18,770 nucleotides of DNA, taken from assembly GCA_964436635.1 (NCBI GenBank), contig CAYTDM010000030.1, positions 1 to 18,770 on the forward strand, written 5' to 3'. This DNA comes from DASRQK01 sp964436635. Lineage in GTDB: Bacteria > Bacteroidota > Bacteroidia > Sphingobacteriales > Sphingobacteriaceae. Position 1 is the stretch's first letter. The number at the start of each line of letters is the position of its first letter. The notes below the pieces were generated by a model. It saw only the letters and a program-made list of their open reading frames with translations. It was not told where the DNA came from and did not search any database. Shown here in pieces: positions 5,624-13,596 of the stretch. The position numbers and the translations under genes were made by a program.

Positions 5624-5689
5624 GTGAAGGTTCGGATTAAATATTATATTCGTTTGTTTACTTAAATTATTCATCAGCGATATACTAAG

Positions 5690-8419
5690 TTGATAAAAAG
5701 TGCGCATTTTGGAAAATGGTTGTTAGTGTTGTTGGCCATCCTGCCACTACTGTATTCGCATGCCATTGCTCAAAGCCAGCGTAGAAACGTAGAAGGGACC
5801 GTTTTGGATTCTGCTCGACATCCCTTAGATGGCGTCAGTGTGCGGCTTACCTCTTTAGTTGACACCATCACCACCACAACCGATTCTCGAGGAAAATTTA
5901 GTTTTTCAGGAATTTTATCCAGGGAGTTTAAATTAACTTTCAGCATGTTAGGCTACCGCATGTTTGATCAACAGTATATGGTGGAATCAAATTACAATGT
6001 CTTGCACATTTTACCGGTTGTGATCTATCCCATGCATACCTTGTTAGACGTCGTGCAGGTTAGCCGTATACCACCTTTTATCGTAAATGGAGACACGGTT
6101 CAGTATAATATGGATGCCTATCAATTTTCTCGCAACACCTTGTTAGAGGGGGCTTTGAAAGTATTGCCAAATGTTCAAGTGCATCGAGACGGAACGGTGT
6201 TTGCGTTTGGTAAACGCGTAAATCGCGTACAGGTAGATGGAAAGAATTTTTTTGGCGGTGATGTATTGACTGCGACTCGGAATCTGCATGTGAATTTAAT
6301 TAAGAGTGTTCAAGTCATCGATTACCATGGGGACCTTGCGCAAGCAACAGGCATAAAAGGTGGGGAAACCGAAAAGATTTTAAACATTATTTTGCACGAA
6401 GATAAAAAGAAAATTTTATTTGGGCAGGTTACGGGTGGAGGCGGTTCAAAAGATCGGTATATCGGAAGTGCAGGAATTAATCATTTTAACGATGGGCAGG
6501 AATTTTCTGTGGTCACGTCCACAAACAATACGAACACGAGCTTGTTTAGTTACGGTGCGCCAACAGGAGCCGGTGGATTCGAACGCGAAGGCACGGAGTT
6601 AGCCAACATAATCGACCCATTAGACGGGTTAAATCAAGTGAATTCCATAGGGGTAAGCTTTTCAGATCAAATCAATTCCAATCTTGAATTATATGGTCGG
6701 TATTCGTTTGTCCATAAAAAAAATCAAACGCTGAGTGATCTGTATTCCCAAAATGGTTTTTATAATTATCTAATCGAAAATTTCGAAGAAAAGGAATCCT
6801 TTACGAATCAAAAGGCGCACAGCATGAGTTGGGATGTAGATGGGAATTTGTCCAGTGGCAGTTATTTTAAAATCAGTCCCTCGGTGTCCTTTTCAAATAC
6901 CGATCTCGAAATGAACAGTTTTAAAACGATTCGAAATCGATTAGTGACCACAGAAGGGGAGTACGGAACCATTGGAGAACACCGAGCACCGAATTTAGGC
7001 ACTGAATTTTTGTATGTAAAACCTTTTAAAAAGCCAGGGCGCAAAATCGTCGTTAACGGAAATTTTGAAATGCAGCGTCAGGATCGATTGGAGCATATTG
7101 GAGACTATTTGGTAATCATCGATTCGGCTTTTGCGCAGCCAAATATCGACATTTATTCCCTCTTACAAGAAAGTAAAAACGACCATCGACATAGGGCGGG
7201 TAAAGTTCGTGCAGCTTTTGTGGAGAATATCCACGAACATGGCATTATCGAATTTAGTTATGAAAAAGAGTATACAGGCATTATTAGCAATCGAATAGTG
7301 ACCGATTTAGAAGAAAATCATCTCATCGACTCGTTAAATTTGGATTATCACTACTCGTTTAAAAGCGATCGTTACGGACTACGGTATCAGGTCGACGCTA
7401 AAAAGCAGTTTAATTATTCCGTGGGCTTAGCTGCGCAACCACTATTGATCGAAGGTTTGACGATGGATGGTGAAATTCGGACGAAACATGCTCATTTTAA
7501 TTGGGTGCCAACGGCTAATATGCGTTTTAAACCGTCTAATAATAGCGAAGTTTCCATTGATTACTTAGGGCGGCACCAACAGCCAAGCTTTGTACAAATG
7601 CAACCCGTTCGAGACCTGAGTAACTCTCAATATATTATTGTAGGAAATCCGGATTTGAAGTCGGAATTTATGAATCGATTGACAGCTCGCTACCGCAAAT
7701 CCCGCATGAGTCGTTCGTCATTTTTTGAGGTTCAATTGGCATATTCATCTGTCAATGATAAAATCGTGTCGAATCGCAGGACTTCTTCGGGATCGACCGC
7801 CATCGAGAATGCTTATTTAAATGCGGATGGATATTTTGATTTGCGGAGTTATTACCTGTATAGCACCCTATTAGGCTCGGATCAGTTTCAAATTAATTTT
7901 AATGGAAATGCTGATTACATACATAATATTACCTATACCAATGATTTTAGAAATACCACGAAGCATCTCATCCTTTCTCAAGCGGCTCAAATTAGGTTTG
8001 CTGTGGAGGATCGCGTGCAGCTCGAGTTAAATGGGAATTTTATGTTGAATCAAACCCAATCCCCTTTGTATACGTTTTCAAATATTCGGGCGACCTCATG
8101 GGTAGTAGGTATGGCGGGTAGAACGTATTTTACGGATCATTTATCAGTGGGTTTCGATATTTCTCATCGAACCAATGCGGGGTATAATCCATTTATTAAT
8201 TCAAATCCCACCATTTTAAACTCGTATTTAGAGTATACGTTTATGTCAAATCGCAGGGCAATGATCCGCATTCATGGCTTTGATTTATTCAATCAAAATA
8301 CCGGCATCACGAAGGAAGTTTTTGATACAATGGATTTAAGTGTGCGGAATAATCGATTAGGACGACATTTTATGATTTCTATGAACATTCGTTTGCAACG
8401 CCAACCTCAGCAAACCTAA
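5690..8419 (+). CDS. TonB-dependent-receptor-like outer-membrane protein with carboxypeptidase-regulatory-like domain
   Basis: The frame opens at a TTG (5690); no ATG or GTG lies upstream in frame, and TTG gives a proper signal peptide (MIKSAHFGKWLLVLLAIL...HAIA, cleavage near residues 27-28). The 909-residue protein then has a carboxypeptidase-regulatory-like beta-sandwich (about 31-110: VEGTVLDSARHPLDGVSV, DSRGKFSF), a plug domain (about 125-240, with LEGALKVLPNVQV, NRVQVDGKNFFGGD and LNIIL), and a long barrel with aromatic-rich strands. This is the outer-membrane beta-barrel family related to SusC and TonB receptors. No SusD gene is adjacent, so nutrient import by a Sus pair is not indicated; substrate and role are unknown. 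The C-terminus (RLQRQPQQT) lacks the usual terminal aromatic residue. Upstream are the ferritin terminator and 66 nt without a clear promoter. Confidence 0.85.
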   Translation: MIKSAHFGKWLLVLLAILPLLYSHAIAQSQRRNVEGTVLDSARHPLDGVSVRLTSLVDTITTTTDSRGKFSFSGILSREFKLTFSMLGYRMFDQQYMVESNYNVLHILPVVIYPMHTLLDVVQVSRIPPFIVNGDTVQYNMDAYQFSRNTLLEGALKVLPNVQVHRDGTVFAFGKRVNRVQVDGKNFFGGDVLTATRNLHVNLIKSVQVIDYHGDLAQATGIKGGETEKILNIILHEDKKKILFGQVTGGGGSKDRYIGSAGINHFNDGQEFSVVTSTNNTNTSLFSYGAPTGAGGFEREGTELANIIDPLDGLNQVNSIGVSFSDQINSNLELYGRYSFVHKKNQTLSDLYSQNGFYNYLIENFEEKESFTNQKAHSMSWDVDGNLSSGSYFKISPSVSFSNTDLEMNSFKTIRNRLVTTEGEYGTIGEHRAPNLGTEFLYVKPFKKPGRKIVVNGNFEMQRQDRLEHIGDYLVIIDSAFAQPNIDIYSLLQESKNDHRHRAGKVRAAFVENIHEHGIIEFSYEKEYTGIISNRIVTDLEENHLIDSLNLDYHYSFKSDRYGLRYQVDAKKQFNYSVGLAAQPLLIEGLTMDGEIRTKHAHFNWVPTANMRFKPSNNSEVSIDYLGRHQQPSFVQMQPVRDLSNSQYIIVGNPDLKSEFMNRLTARYRKSRMSRSSFFEVQLAYSSVNDKIVSNRRTSSGSTAIENAYLNADGYFDLRSYYLYSTLLGSDQFQINFNGNADYIHNITYTNDFRNTTKHLILSQAAQIRFAVEDRVQLELNGNFMLNQTQSPLYTFSNIRATSWVVGMAGRTYFTDHLSVGFDISHRTNAGYNPFINSNPTILNSYLEYTFMSNRRAMIRIHGFDLFNQNTGITKEVFDTMDLSVRNNRLGRHFMISMNIRLQRQPQQT

Positions 8420-8499
8420 TGATGCGCGAAATAATTGCAGTGAATACTTGAATGTGAATAGAATGAAGAGGCAAGGAATACTTAACAAGTTACAGAAAA

Positions 8500-9483
8500 A
8501 TGAAAAATTCGACTATGAAGGCCATTTTGACACTTGAAACAGGTGGACCGGAAGTTTTAAAAATGGGAGAAAAAGCGATTCCACTTCCTGGACCCACAGA
8601 TGTGTTAATTCGCGTTCATTGTTCAGGAATTAATCGGCCAGATATCTTGCAGAGAAAGGGGCATTATCCAGCTCCACCAGGTGCGCCGAACGATGTGCTG
8701 GGCTTAGAAGTATCCGGTGAAATCGTGGCTTGCGGGGACTTGGTTAAGGAATGGAATCTTGGAGATCGGGTTTGTGCATTGGTCTCTGGTGGTGGGTATG
8801 CCGAGTATGTGTTGGCTGATCAATCGCATTGCCTGCCTTTAGGTGATTTAGATGATGAAGTGGGTGCAGTGATTCCTGAAACCCTCTTTACGGTATGGTA
8901 CAATTTATTTTTAAAGCCTTATGTACATCCCGGTGAAAATTTATTAGTACACGGTGGATCGGGCGGGATAGGCACCATGGCGATTGCATTAGGAAAGCAC
9001 TTTGGTGTGAATTGTTATGTGACAGCAGGTTCCAATGAACGTGCACAACGTTGCTTAGCGGTGGGAGCAAGGGGAGCAGTAAATTATAAAGAGGCGGACT
9101 TTGTGGAAGCCTGGTCCGGAATACCCATGCATGCTATTTTAGATAGTTTGGGGGGCGATTATTTTGAAAAGAACCTGGCGTTATTAGCCACTGAAGGCAC
9201 CCTTGTTCAGATCAATTGTTCGAGGGGGCGCTACGCAAAACTTGACTTATTAAGCTTAATGAAGCATCGGTTTCATCTGACAGGCAGCACCCTGCGAGCA
9301 AGGGATGTCGCCACTAAAAAAACAATCAGGGACTCTATATTAAATGAAATTTGGCCGCAGTTTTTAAGTGGTAAAATCAGTCCCGTCATCGAGCAGGTCT
9401 ATCGTCCTGATGAAGTCATTCAAGCCCATCAAGATTTGGAACAAGGAAAGGTGTTCGGGAAAATCCTCATTAAATGGAAATAA
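8500..9483 (+). CDS. NAD(P)H quinone oxidoreductase, PIG3 family
   Basis: This is a medium-chain dehydrogenase/reductase without zinc ligands. The N-terminal GroES-like domain carries MKAILTLETGGPEVL, CSGINRPDILQRKGHYP and LGLEVSGEI, diagnostic of the PIG3/quinone oxidoreductase family. The Rossmann domain has the NADPH-binding motif HGGSGGIGTMA (residues 151-161). It ends KVFGKILIKWK, as family members do. The expected reaction is NADPH-dependent one-electron reduction of quinones or other electrophiles in the cytoplasm. Start may be ATG 8500 or ATG 8515; the second matches the usual family beginning (MKAI) and would give 322 residues. The gene stands alone, 80 nt after the TonB-like gene, and converges on tyrA with a tandem repeat between them. 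The physiological substrate is unknown. Confidence 0.9.
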   Translation: MKNSTMKAILTLETGGPEVLKMGEKAIPLPGPTDVLIRVHCSGINRPDILQRKGHYPAPPGAPNDVLGLEVSGEIVACGDLVKEWNLGDRVCALVSGGGYAEYVLADQSHCLPLGDLDDEVGAVIPETLFTVWYNLFLKPYVHPGENLLVHGGSGGIGTMAIALGKHFGVNCYVTAGSNERAQRCLAVGARGAVNYKEADFVEAWSGIPMHAILDSLGGDYFEKNLALLATEGTLVQINCSRGRYAKLDLLSLMKHRFHLTGSTLRARDVATKKTIRDSILNEIWPQFLSGKISPVIEQVYRPDEVIQAHQDLEQGKVFGKILIKWK

Positions 9484-9553
9484 TCCATCCGATCGCTTCT
9501 CCTACTTACGCTTCTATTGCATCCGATTCATTTACAATCAAGTGAATTTCATA

Positions 9554-9633
9554 TCCGCTTATTTTAGGCTCCGCTTATTTTAGGCTCCGCTTATTTTAGG
9601 CTCCGCTTAATTTAAAATCCGCTTAATTTTATT
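9554..9633. repeat. 16-bp tandem repeat, five units, running into the 3' end of tyrA
   Basis: Three perfect units of TCCGCTTATTTTAGGC (9554-9569, 9570-9585, 9586-9601) are followed by two diverged units at 9602-9617 and 9618-9633 that share TCCGCTTA. The last two contain the stop codon and final residues of tyrA on the minus strand (KRILN-stop). The unit length is not a multiple of three, and each unit read on the minus strand carries TAA, so gain or loss of units would change the frame but meet a stop soon. Confidence 0.9.
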
Positions 9634-10446
9634 TGATTTCTTAATTAATTTATAAACAGCAGGATAATTTTCCTCGGAAAGTAATTTATGGAAATTATTT
9701 AACTGATGAATGTGCTCTTCTAAAACCTCCAATACATTTTCTCGATTTTGCTCCAAAATAGGCGTCCACATATCCGGTGAACTTTTTGCCAATCGCACCG
9801 TCGACTCAAAACCCGAACCAGCTAATTCAAAGATCCTTCCCTGCGATTTTTCCTTCTCTAACACAGTGAGCGCTAAGGCCATAGAAGTAATGTGCGAGAT
9901 ATGAGAAATATATGCTGTGTGCGCGTCGTGCTCTTGTGCGTTCATAAACGTGGCTTTCATCTCTAATAATTCCACGATTTGATCCGCGATTTCAAACGCA
10001 TCGTCGTCACTCTTTGGTACATCCGTATATACCATAACTTTACCCTTAAATAAATCATTTACAGCTGCTTCAGGCCCTGAATATTCGGTTCCCGCCATGG
10101 GGTGTCCTGCAACCAATCTTCCTCTATTTGGGTGATTTTCCACCGCATCTAAGATCACTTTTTTGGTGGAACCCATGTCAATCACGACTTGGTCCGTCAC
10201 TTGATCCAAGAGGGTGGGCAATAAATTCAGAATCCCATCCACAGGAATGGTTAAAATCAGCACTTTTGCATTTTTAATCGCCTCCTCTAAGGGCATATGC
10301 TCATCGATCAAGCCTAACTTAATCGCTTTAGCCAGGTGAAGATCGCTTTTGTCCACTCCAATGATTTTGTTAATGCTTTTTTTTCCTTTTAGCGTTAGCG
10401 CAATAGATCCCCCAATGAGTCCCACGCCGATAATGGCTATATTCAT
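9607..10446 (-). CDS. tyrA: Prephenate dehydrogenase
   Basis: The 279-residue product oxidises prephenate to 4-hydroxyphenylpyruvate with NAD(P), the committed step to tyrosine. The N-terminal Rossmann fold shows GVGLIGGS (residues 7-14) and an acidic residue after the second strand (GVD, Asp32), suggesting NAD. The catalytic region has AGHPMAGTEYSG with His115, the conserved catalytic His of the family, then EHDAHTAYISHISH (His173-His184) and SPDMWTPILEQN in the helical dimerisation domain. No ACT or chorismate mutase domain is fused, so this is the short monofunctional form. The start is ATG 10446, 20 nt after the aminotransferase stop, which indicates one operon. The last codons lie inside a 16-bp tandem repeat, so the C-terminus IKRILN may vary between strains. 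Confidence 0.92.
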   Translation of the reverse strand: MNIAIIGVGLIGGSIALTLKGKKSINKIIGVDKSDLHLAKAIKLGLIDEHMPLEEAIKNAKVLILTIPVDGILNLLPTLLDQVTDQVVIDMGSTKKVILDAVENHPNRGRLVAGHPMAGTEYSGPEAAVNDLFKGKVMVYTDVPKSDDDAFEIADQIVELLEMKATFMNAQEHDAHTAYISHISHITSMALALTVLEKEKSQGRIFELAGSGFESTVRLAKSSPDMWTPILEQNRENVLEVLEEHIHQLNNFHKLLSEENYPAVYKLIKKSNKIKRILN

Positions 10447-10466
10447 ATTCTGAAAGTATTATTTTT

Positions 10467-11633
10467 TTAATTTTTTAGAGCATGCTCAATGCGTTCCAAA
10501 GCCTGTATAAACGTTTCTTCGTTCGCACAAAGACTGATGCGGATGTACTTTTCTCCTGCGTTGCCAAATATACCACCTGGTGTAATGAAAACACGAGCCT
10601 GATACAAGATTTTATCACTGAGTGCATAGCCGTCCGCAAATTGTTCAGGGATTTTGGCCCAAACGAATAATCCAGCTTGCTTTTCGGTATATGAACATCC
10701 CAACAGATCCAACAATTGGAAGGCTAATTTTTTTCGATTTCCGTAGGTCTTGTTTAAGGATTCGTACCAATCATTTCCCAATTTCAACGCTTCTACAGCG
10801 GCTAATTGCATAGGTAAAAACATGCCAGAATCCATGTTGCTTTTAAATCGTAAGACCTCTTGGATTCTTAGCGCATTTCCAGCCATCATGCCGATGCGCC
10901 ATCCCGCCATATTCAAGGCTTTACTTAATGAATTTAATTCAATACAGACCTCCATACTGCCCTCCACACTTAACAAGCTGGAAGGGTGCTCATTTAATAT
11001 AAAACTGTATGGGTTGTCGTGGCATAGTAAAATTCCATGGGTTTTTGCGAACGCAACGATTTCCTCAAAAAATGTTTGCGAAGCGAGAGAACCTGTAGGC
11101 ATATGCGGATAATTTAACCACATCAACTTCGTGTTTGGCGTAATCAGTTTTGCCAATTCTTCAAAATCAGGCAGCCAATTATTTTCTTCTTTTAAGGTAT
11201 AAGGAACGCCTTTTGCACCGCTTAACCGTACCGCTGAGGCGTAGGTAGGGTAACCCGGATTTGGGATCAAGGCCTCATCTCCAGCTTGAAGATATGTCAT
11301 GCATACATGTAAAATTCCCTCTTTGGATCCCATCAAGGGTAAAATTTCACAGGTTGGGTCTAAATTCACTCCGTAATGGGTTGAATACCAGTCAGCCATC
11401 GCCTGCCTTAAAAGAGGAATTCCTTTATAACTTTGATAACCGTGATGATCGACTTTTTGTGCTGCTGCTATTAAGGTTTTAATCACAGAATCAGCAGGAG
11501 GGAGGTCGGGACTACCGATTCCCAGATTGATCACTTTCACGCCTTCTTGATTCAGTTTGTCAATTTCAGCTAACTTTTTTGAAAAATAATACTCTTCCGT
11601 CCCAATTAATCGATCGGCTACTTTGATATTCAT
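10467..11633 (-). CDS. Class I/II aminotransferase, probably of aromatic amino acid synthesis
   Basis: The 388-residue product is a fold-type I PLP enzyme. Visible features are INLGIGSPDLPP (N-terminal substrate loop), Tyr-containing YQSYKGIP, MGSKEG (101-106, phosphate binding), NYPHMPTG (174-181) where most relatives have NYPNNPTG, CHDNPYS with Asp206 and Tyr209, SLSKALNMAGWRIG with PLP-binding Lys238, and Arg365 (YIRISL) for the substrate carboxylate. It resembles the LL-diaminopimelate/aspartate aminotransferase group. The adjacent tyrA, 20 nt downstream in the same operon, implies a role in making tyrosine and phenylalanine from their keto acids, with prephenate or 4-hydroxyphenylpyruvate chemistry as context. 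Automatic labels such as LL-DAP aminotransferase should be treated with care. The start at 11633 is divergent from the ABC exporter with 66 nt between them. Confidence 0.85.
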   Translation of the reverse strand: MNIKVADRLIGTEEYYFSKKLAEIDKLNQEGVKVINLGIGSPDLPPADSVIKTLIAAAQKVDHHGYQSYKGIPLLRQAMADWYSTHYGVNLDPTCEILPLMGSKEGILHVCMTYLQAGDEALIPNPGYPTYASAVRLSGAKGVPYTLKEENNWLPDFEELAKLITPNTKLMWLNYPHMPTGSLASQTFFEEIVAFAKTHGILLCHDNPYSFILNEHPSSLLSVEGSMEVCIELNSLSKALNMAGWRIGMMAGNALRIQEVLRFKSNMDSGMFLPMQLAAVEALKLGNDWYESLNKTYGNRKKLAFQLLDLLGCSYTEKQAGLFVWAKIPEQFADGYALSDKILYQARVFITPGGIFGNAGEKYIRISLCANEETFIQALERIEHALKN

Positions 11634-11658
11634 GTTCTACACGTTTAATTAGGCTAAA

Positions 11659-11677
11659 ATAGGAATTTGTTTCCTAT
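11659..11677. promoter_or_regulatory. Inverted repeat in the aminotransferase/ABC exporter divergent region
   Basis: ATAGGAA, TTTGT, TTCCTAT form a perfect 7-bp dyad with a 5-nt centre. Its right arm overlaps the start of the -7 box of the exporter promoter. Placement and symmetry fit an operator, but no regulator is identified. Confidence 0.4.
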
Positions 11678-11682
11678 CTTTG
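11675..11682 (+). promoter_or_regulatory. -7 box of the ABC exporter promoter
   Basis: TAtcTTTG matches the Bacteroidota -7 consensus and lies 17 nt before the ATG at 11700. No TTG is found at the expected -33 position, so the promoter may be weak or need an activator. Confidence 0.5.
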
Positions 11683-11699
11683 CTACACTTTATTAAAAG

Positions 11700-13532
11700 A
11701 TGAAGACATACTTCAGACTGTTATCGTATGCCCAGCCGATTGCTCGTTATGCGATACCTTATATTTTCTGTACGCTAATTTCAGTGGTGTTTAGCACCCT
11801 AAATTTAGCTTTGTTAGCTCCATTATTGCACACCCTCTTTAATGCAGAGCAAGTGGAGCTGGTGTCAAAACCCGAACAGTGGCACGATATCCTCGGGTAC
11901 TTTAATTATTATGCCCAAGAGGCGAATTTAAAGTATGGCCCTTATGGTGCTTTGCAATGGGTCTCTGTCGCGATTATTATCTCTGTATTCTTAAGCAACG
12001 TTTTCCGTTATTTCTCCCAAAGAATTATGGAAAATTTGCGCATTCGTACCTTAAAGAATTTACGAAAATCCGTCTTTAATAATGTGATGAATTTGCATCT
12101 GGGATACTTCAATGACCAGCGTAAAGGCGATATTATTTCTAAGATTGCTTCAGACGTGCAAGTCGTGCAGTTTTCGGTGACTTCTACCCTGCAGGTGGTG
12201 TTTAAAGAACCGCTACAACTCATCGCTTACATGGTGATGTTATTGATTATATCGGTGAAGTTAACATCCTTTGCGATTTTAGTGATCCCAGTGTCGGCCT
12301 ATGTCATTTCCAGAATCGTGAAAAAGCTAAAGCGTCAGGCCACTGAAGCACAGCAAGTTTTTGGCAATATGATTAGTTATCTGGATGAGGCATTATCTGG
12401 TATTCGAATTATTAAGGCTTTTAATGCTACGCAATTTATAAAAGATCGCTTTAATGATGAAAACACCAAATATTCTAAGATTAGTAGAAGAATGGTGAGG
12501 CGACAGCAATTAGGTTCCCCGGTTTCTGAGTTTTTGGGAGTCAGCATGGTGGCGGTTATTTTATTATACGGCGGTCATTTGGTGTTAAGTCCAGATGGTG
12601 GTTTAGAAGCTACCGAATTCATCGCTTACATTGCTTTGTTTTCACAAGTCATGCGTCCAGCAAAAGCTTTGACCGATTCCTTTAGTAACATTAATTCGGG
12701 AATAGCGGCTGGAGAACGCGTATTGGAATTAATTGATCACAAAAGCGATATTCAGGATGCGCCTAACGCCTTGCCAATTAAGGATTTTAAAGAGGCTATT
12801 AAATTTGAAAATGTGCACTTTGCTTATACCCAAGAACCGGTTTTAGAGGGTATTAATCTGGATATTAAAAAAGGTCAGACCGTGGCATTAGTAGGGCCGT
12901 CGGGAAGTGGAAAATCCACCATGATGGATTTGATCCCACGTTTTATCGATGTGACAGCAGGACGGGTTCTTTTTGATGGGCAAGATGTGCGCACCTTGAA
13001 AATGGACGATGTGCGAAGCTTGATCGGTTTGGTCGACCAAGAAGCCGTCTTATTTAATGATTCAGTTTATAATAACATCGCATTTGGATTGGAAGGTGTT
13101 CCAATGGAGGAGGTAATTAAAGCGGCTAAAATCGCGAATGCGCATGATTTTATTGCGGCATTAGACGAAGGATATCATACCGTAATCGGCGACAGAGGGT
13201 CTAAGTTATCCGGTGGCCAAAGGCAACGAATTTGTATCGCAAGGGCTATTTTGAAAAACCCACCTATTTTATTGTTAGACGAGGCCACTTCTGCATTAGA
13301 TACAGAATCGGAACGACTGGTGCAAGATGCATTGAATAAGTTAATGCAAAATCGCACGACCGTAATCATTGCGCATCGATTAAGTACCGTAAAACATGCG
13401 GATGTCATTTGTGTCTTAGAGGATGGAAAAATAATAGAATCTGGGAACCATCAAGAATTGCTAATGCAACAAGGCTTATACCGAAAATTAATCGATATGC
13501 AGCAGCTTGGGGGAGAGCCATTACAAGCATAA
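11700..13532 (+). CDS. ABC exporter, MsbA-type permease-ATPase half transporter
   Basis: The 610-residue protein has an N-terminal transmembrane domain of about six helices (roughly 20-330), including long helices around 20-45, 80-105 and 155-215, and a C-terminal ATPase domain (about 365-600). The ATPase motifs are complete: Walker A GPSGSGKST (399-407), Q-loop region LVDQEAVLFN, signature LSGGQRQR (503-510), Walker B ILLLDEATSALD with Asp527-Glu528, and H-loop IIAHRLSTV. It would act as a homodimer in the inner membrane. The family includes MsbA, which flips lipid A core, and many drug or lipid exporters. The sequence is close to the MsbA-like group, but a substrate cannot be assigned. It is monocistronic, with a -7 box directly upstream and a new promoter after its stop. 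Confidence 0.9.
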   Translation: MKTYFRLLSYAQPIARYAIPYIFCTLISVVFSTLNLALLAPLLHTLFNAEQVELVSKPEQWHDILGYFNYYAQEANLKYGPYGALQWVSVAIIISVFLSNVFRYFSQRIMENLRIRTLKNLRKSVFNNVMNLHLGYFNDQRKGDIISKIASDVQVVQFSVTSTLQVVFKEPLQLIAYMVMLLIISVKLTSFAILVIPVSAYVISRIVKKLKRQATEAQQVFGNMISYLDEALSGIRIIKAFNATQFIKDRFNDENTKYSKISRRMVRRQQLGSPVSEFLGVSMVAVILLYGGHLVLSPDGGLEATEFIAYIALFSQVMRPAKALTDSFSNINSGIAAGERVLELIDHKSDIQDAPNALPIKDFKEAIKFENVHFAYTQEPVLEGINLDIKKGQTVALVGPSGSGKSTMMDLIPRFIDVTAGRVLFDGQDVRTLKMDDVRSLIGLVDQEAVLFNDSVYNNIAFGLEGVPMEEVIKAAKIANAHDFIAALDEGYHTVIGDRGSKLSGGQRQRICIARAILKNPPILLLDEATSALDTESERLVQDALNKLMQNRTTVIIAHRLSTVKHADVICVLEDGKIIESGNHQELLMQQGLYRKLIDMQQLGGEPLQA

Positions 13533-13548
13533 TTTTGCTTCAAATTCT

Positions 13549-13579
13549 TTGTTTTTCTGACGTTTTTTAAGTAAATTTG
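13549..13579 (+). promoter_or_regulatory. Bacteroidota-type promoter of the mqnE operon
   Basis: TTG at 13549-13551, a 20-nt spacer and TAaaTTTG at 13572-13579 are a full consensus match. Transcription should start near 13585, about 12 nt before the GTG at 13597 and 21 nt before the ATG at 13606. Confidence 0.75.
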
Positions 13580-13596
13580 TTAGTTAGAGCATTAAA

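Noticed and set aside
5624..5689. Promoter of the TonB-like gene with TATTCGTTTG
   Set aside because: The spacing inside the -7 element is wrong (four bases between TA and TTTG), and no TTG lies at the correct distance.
9554..9633. CRISPR array
   Set aside because: Units are contiguous with no spacers, only 16 bp long, and no cas genes are present.
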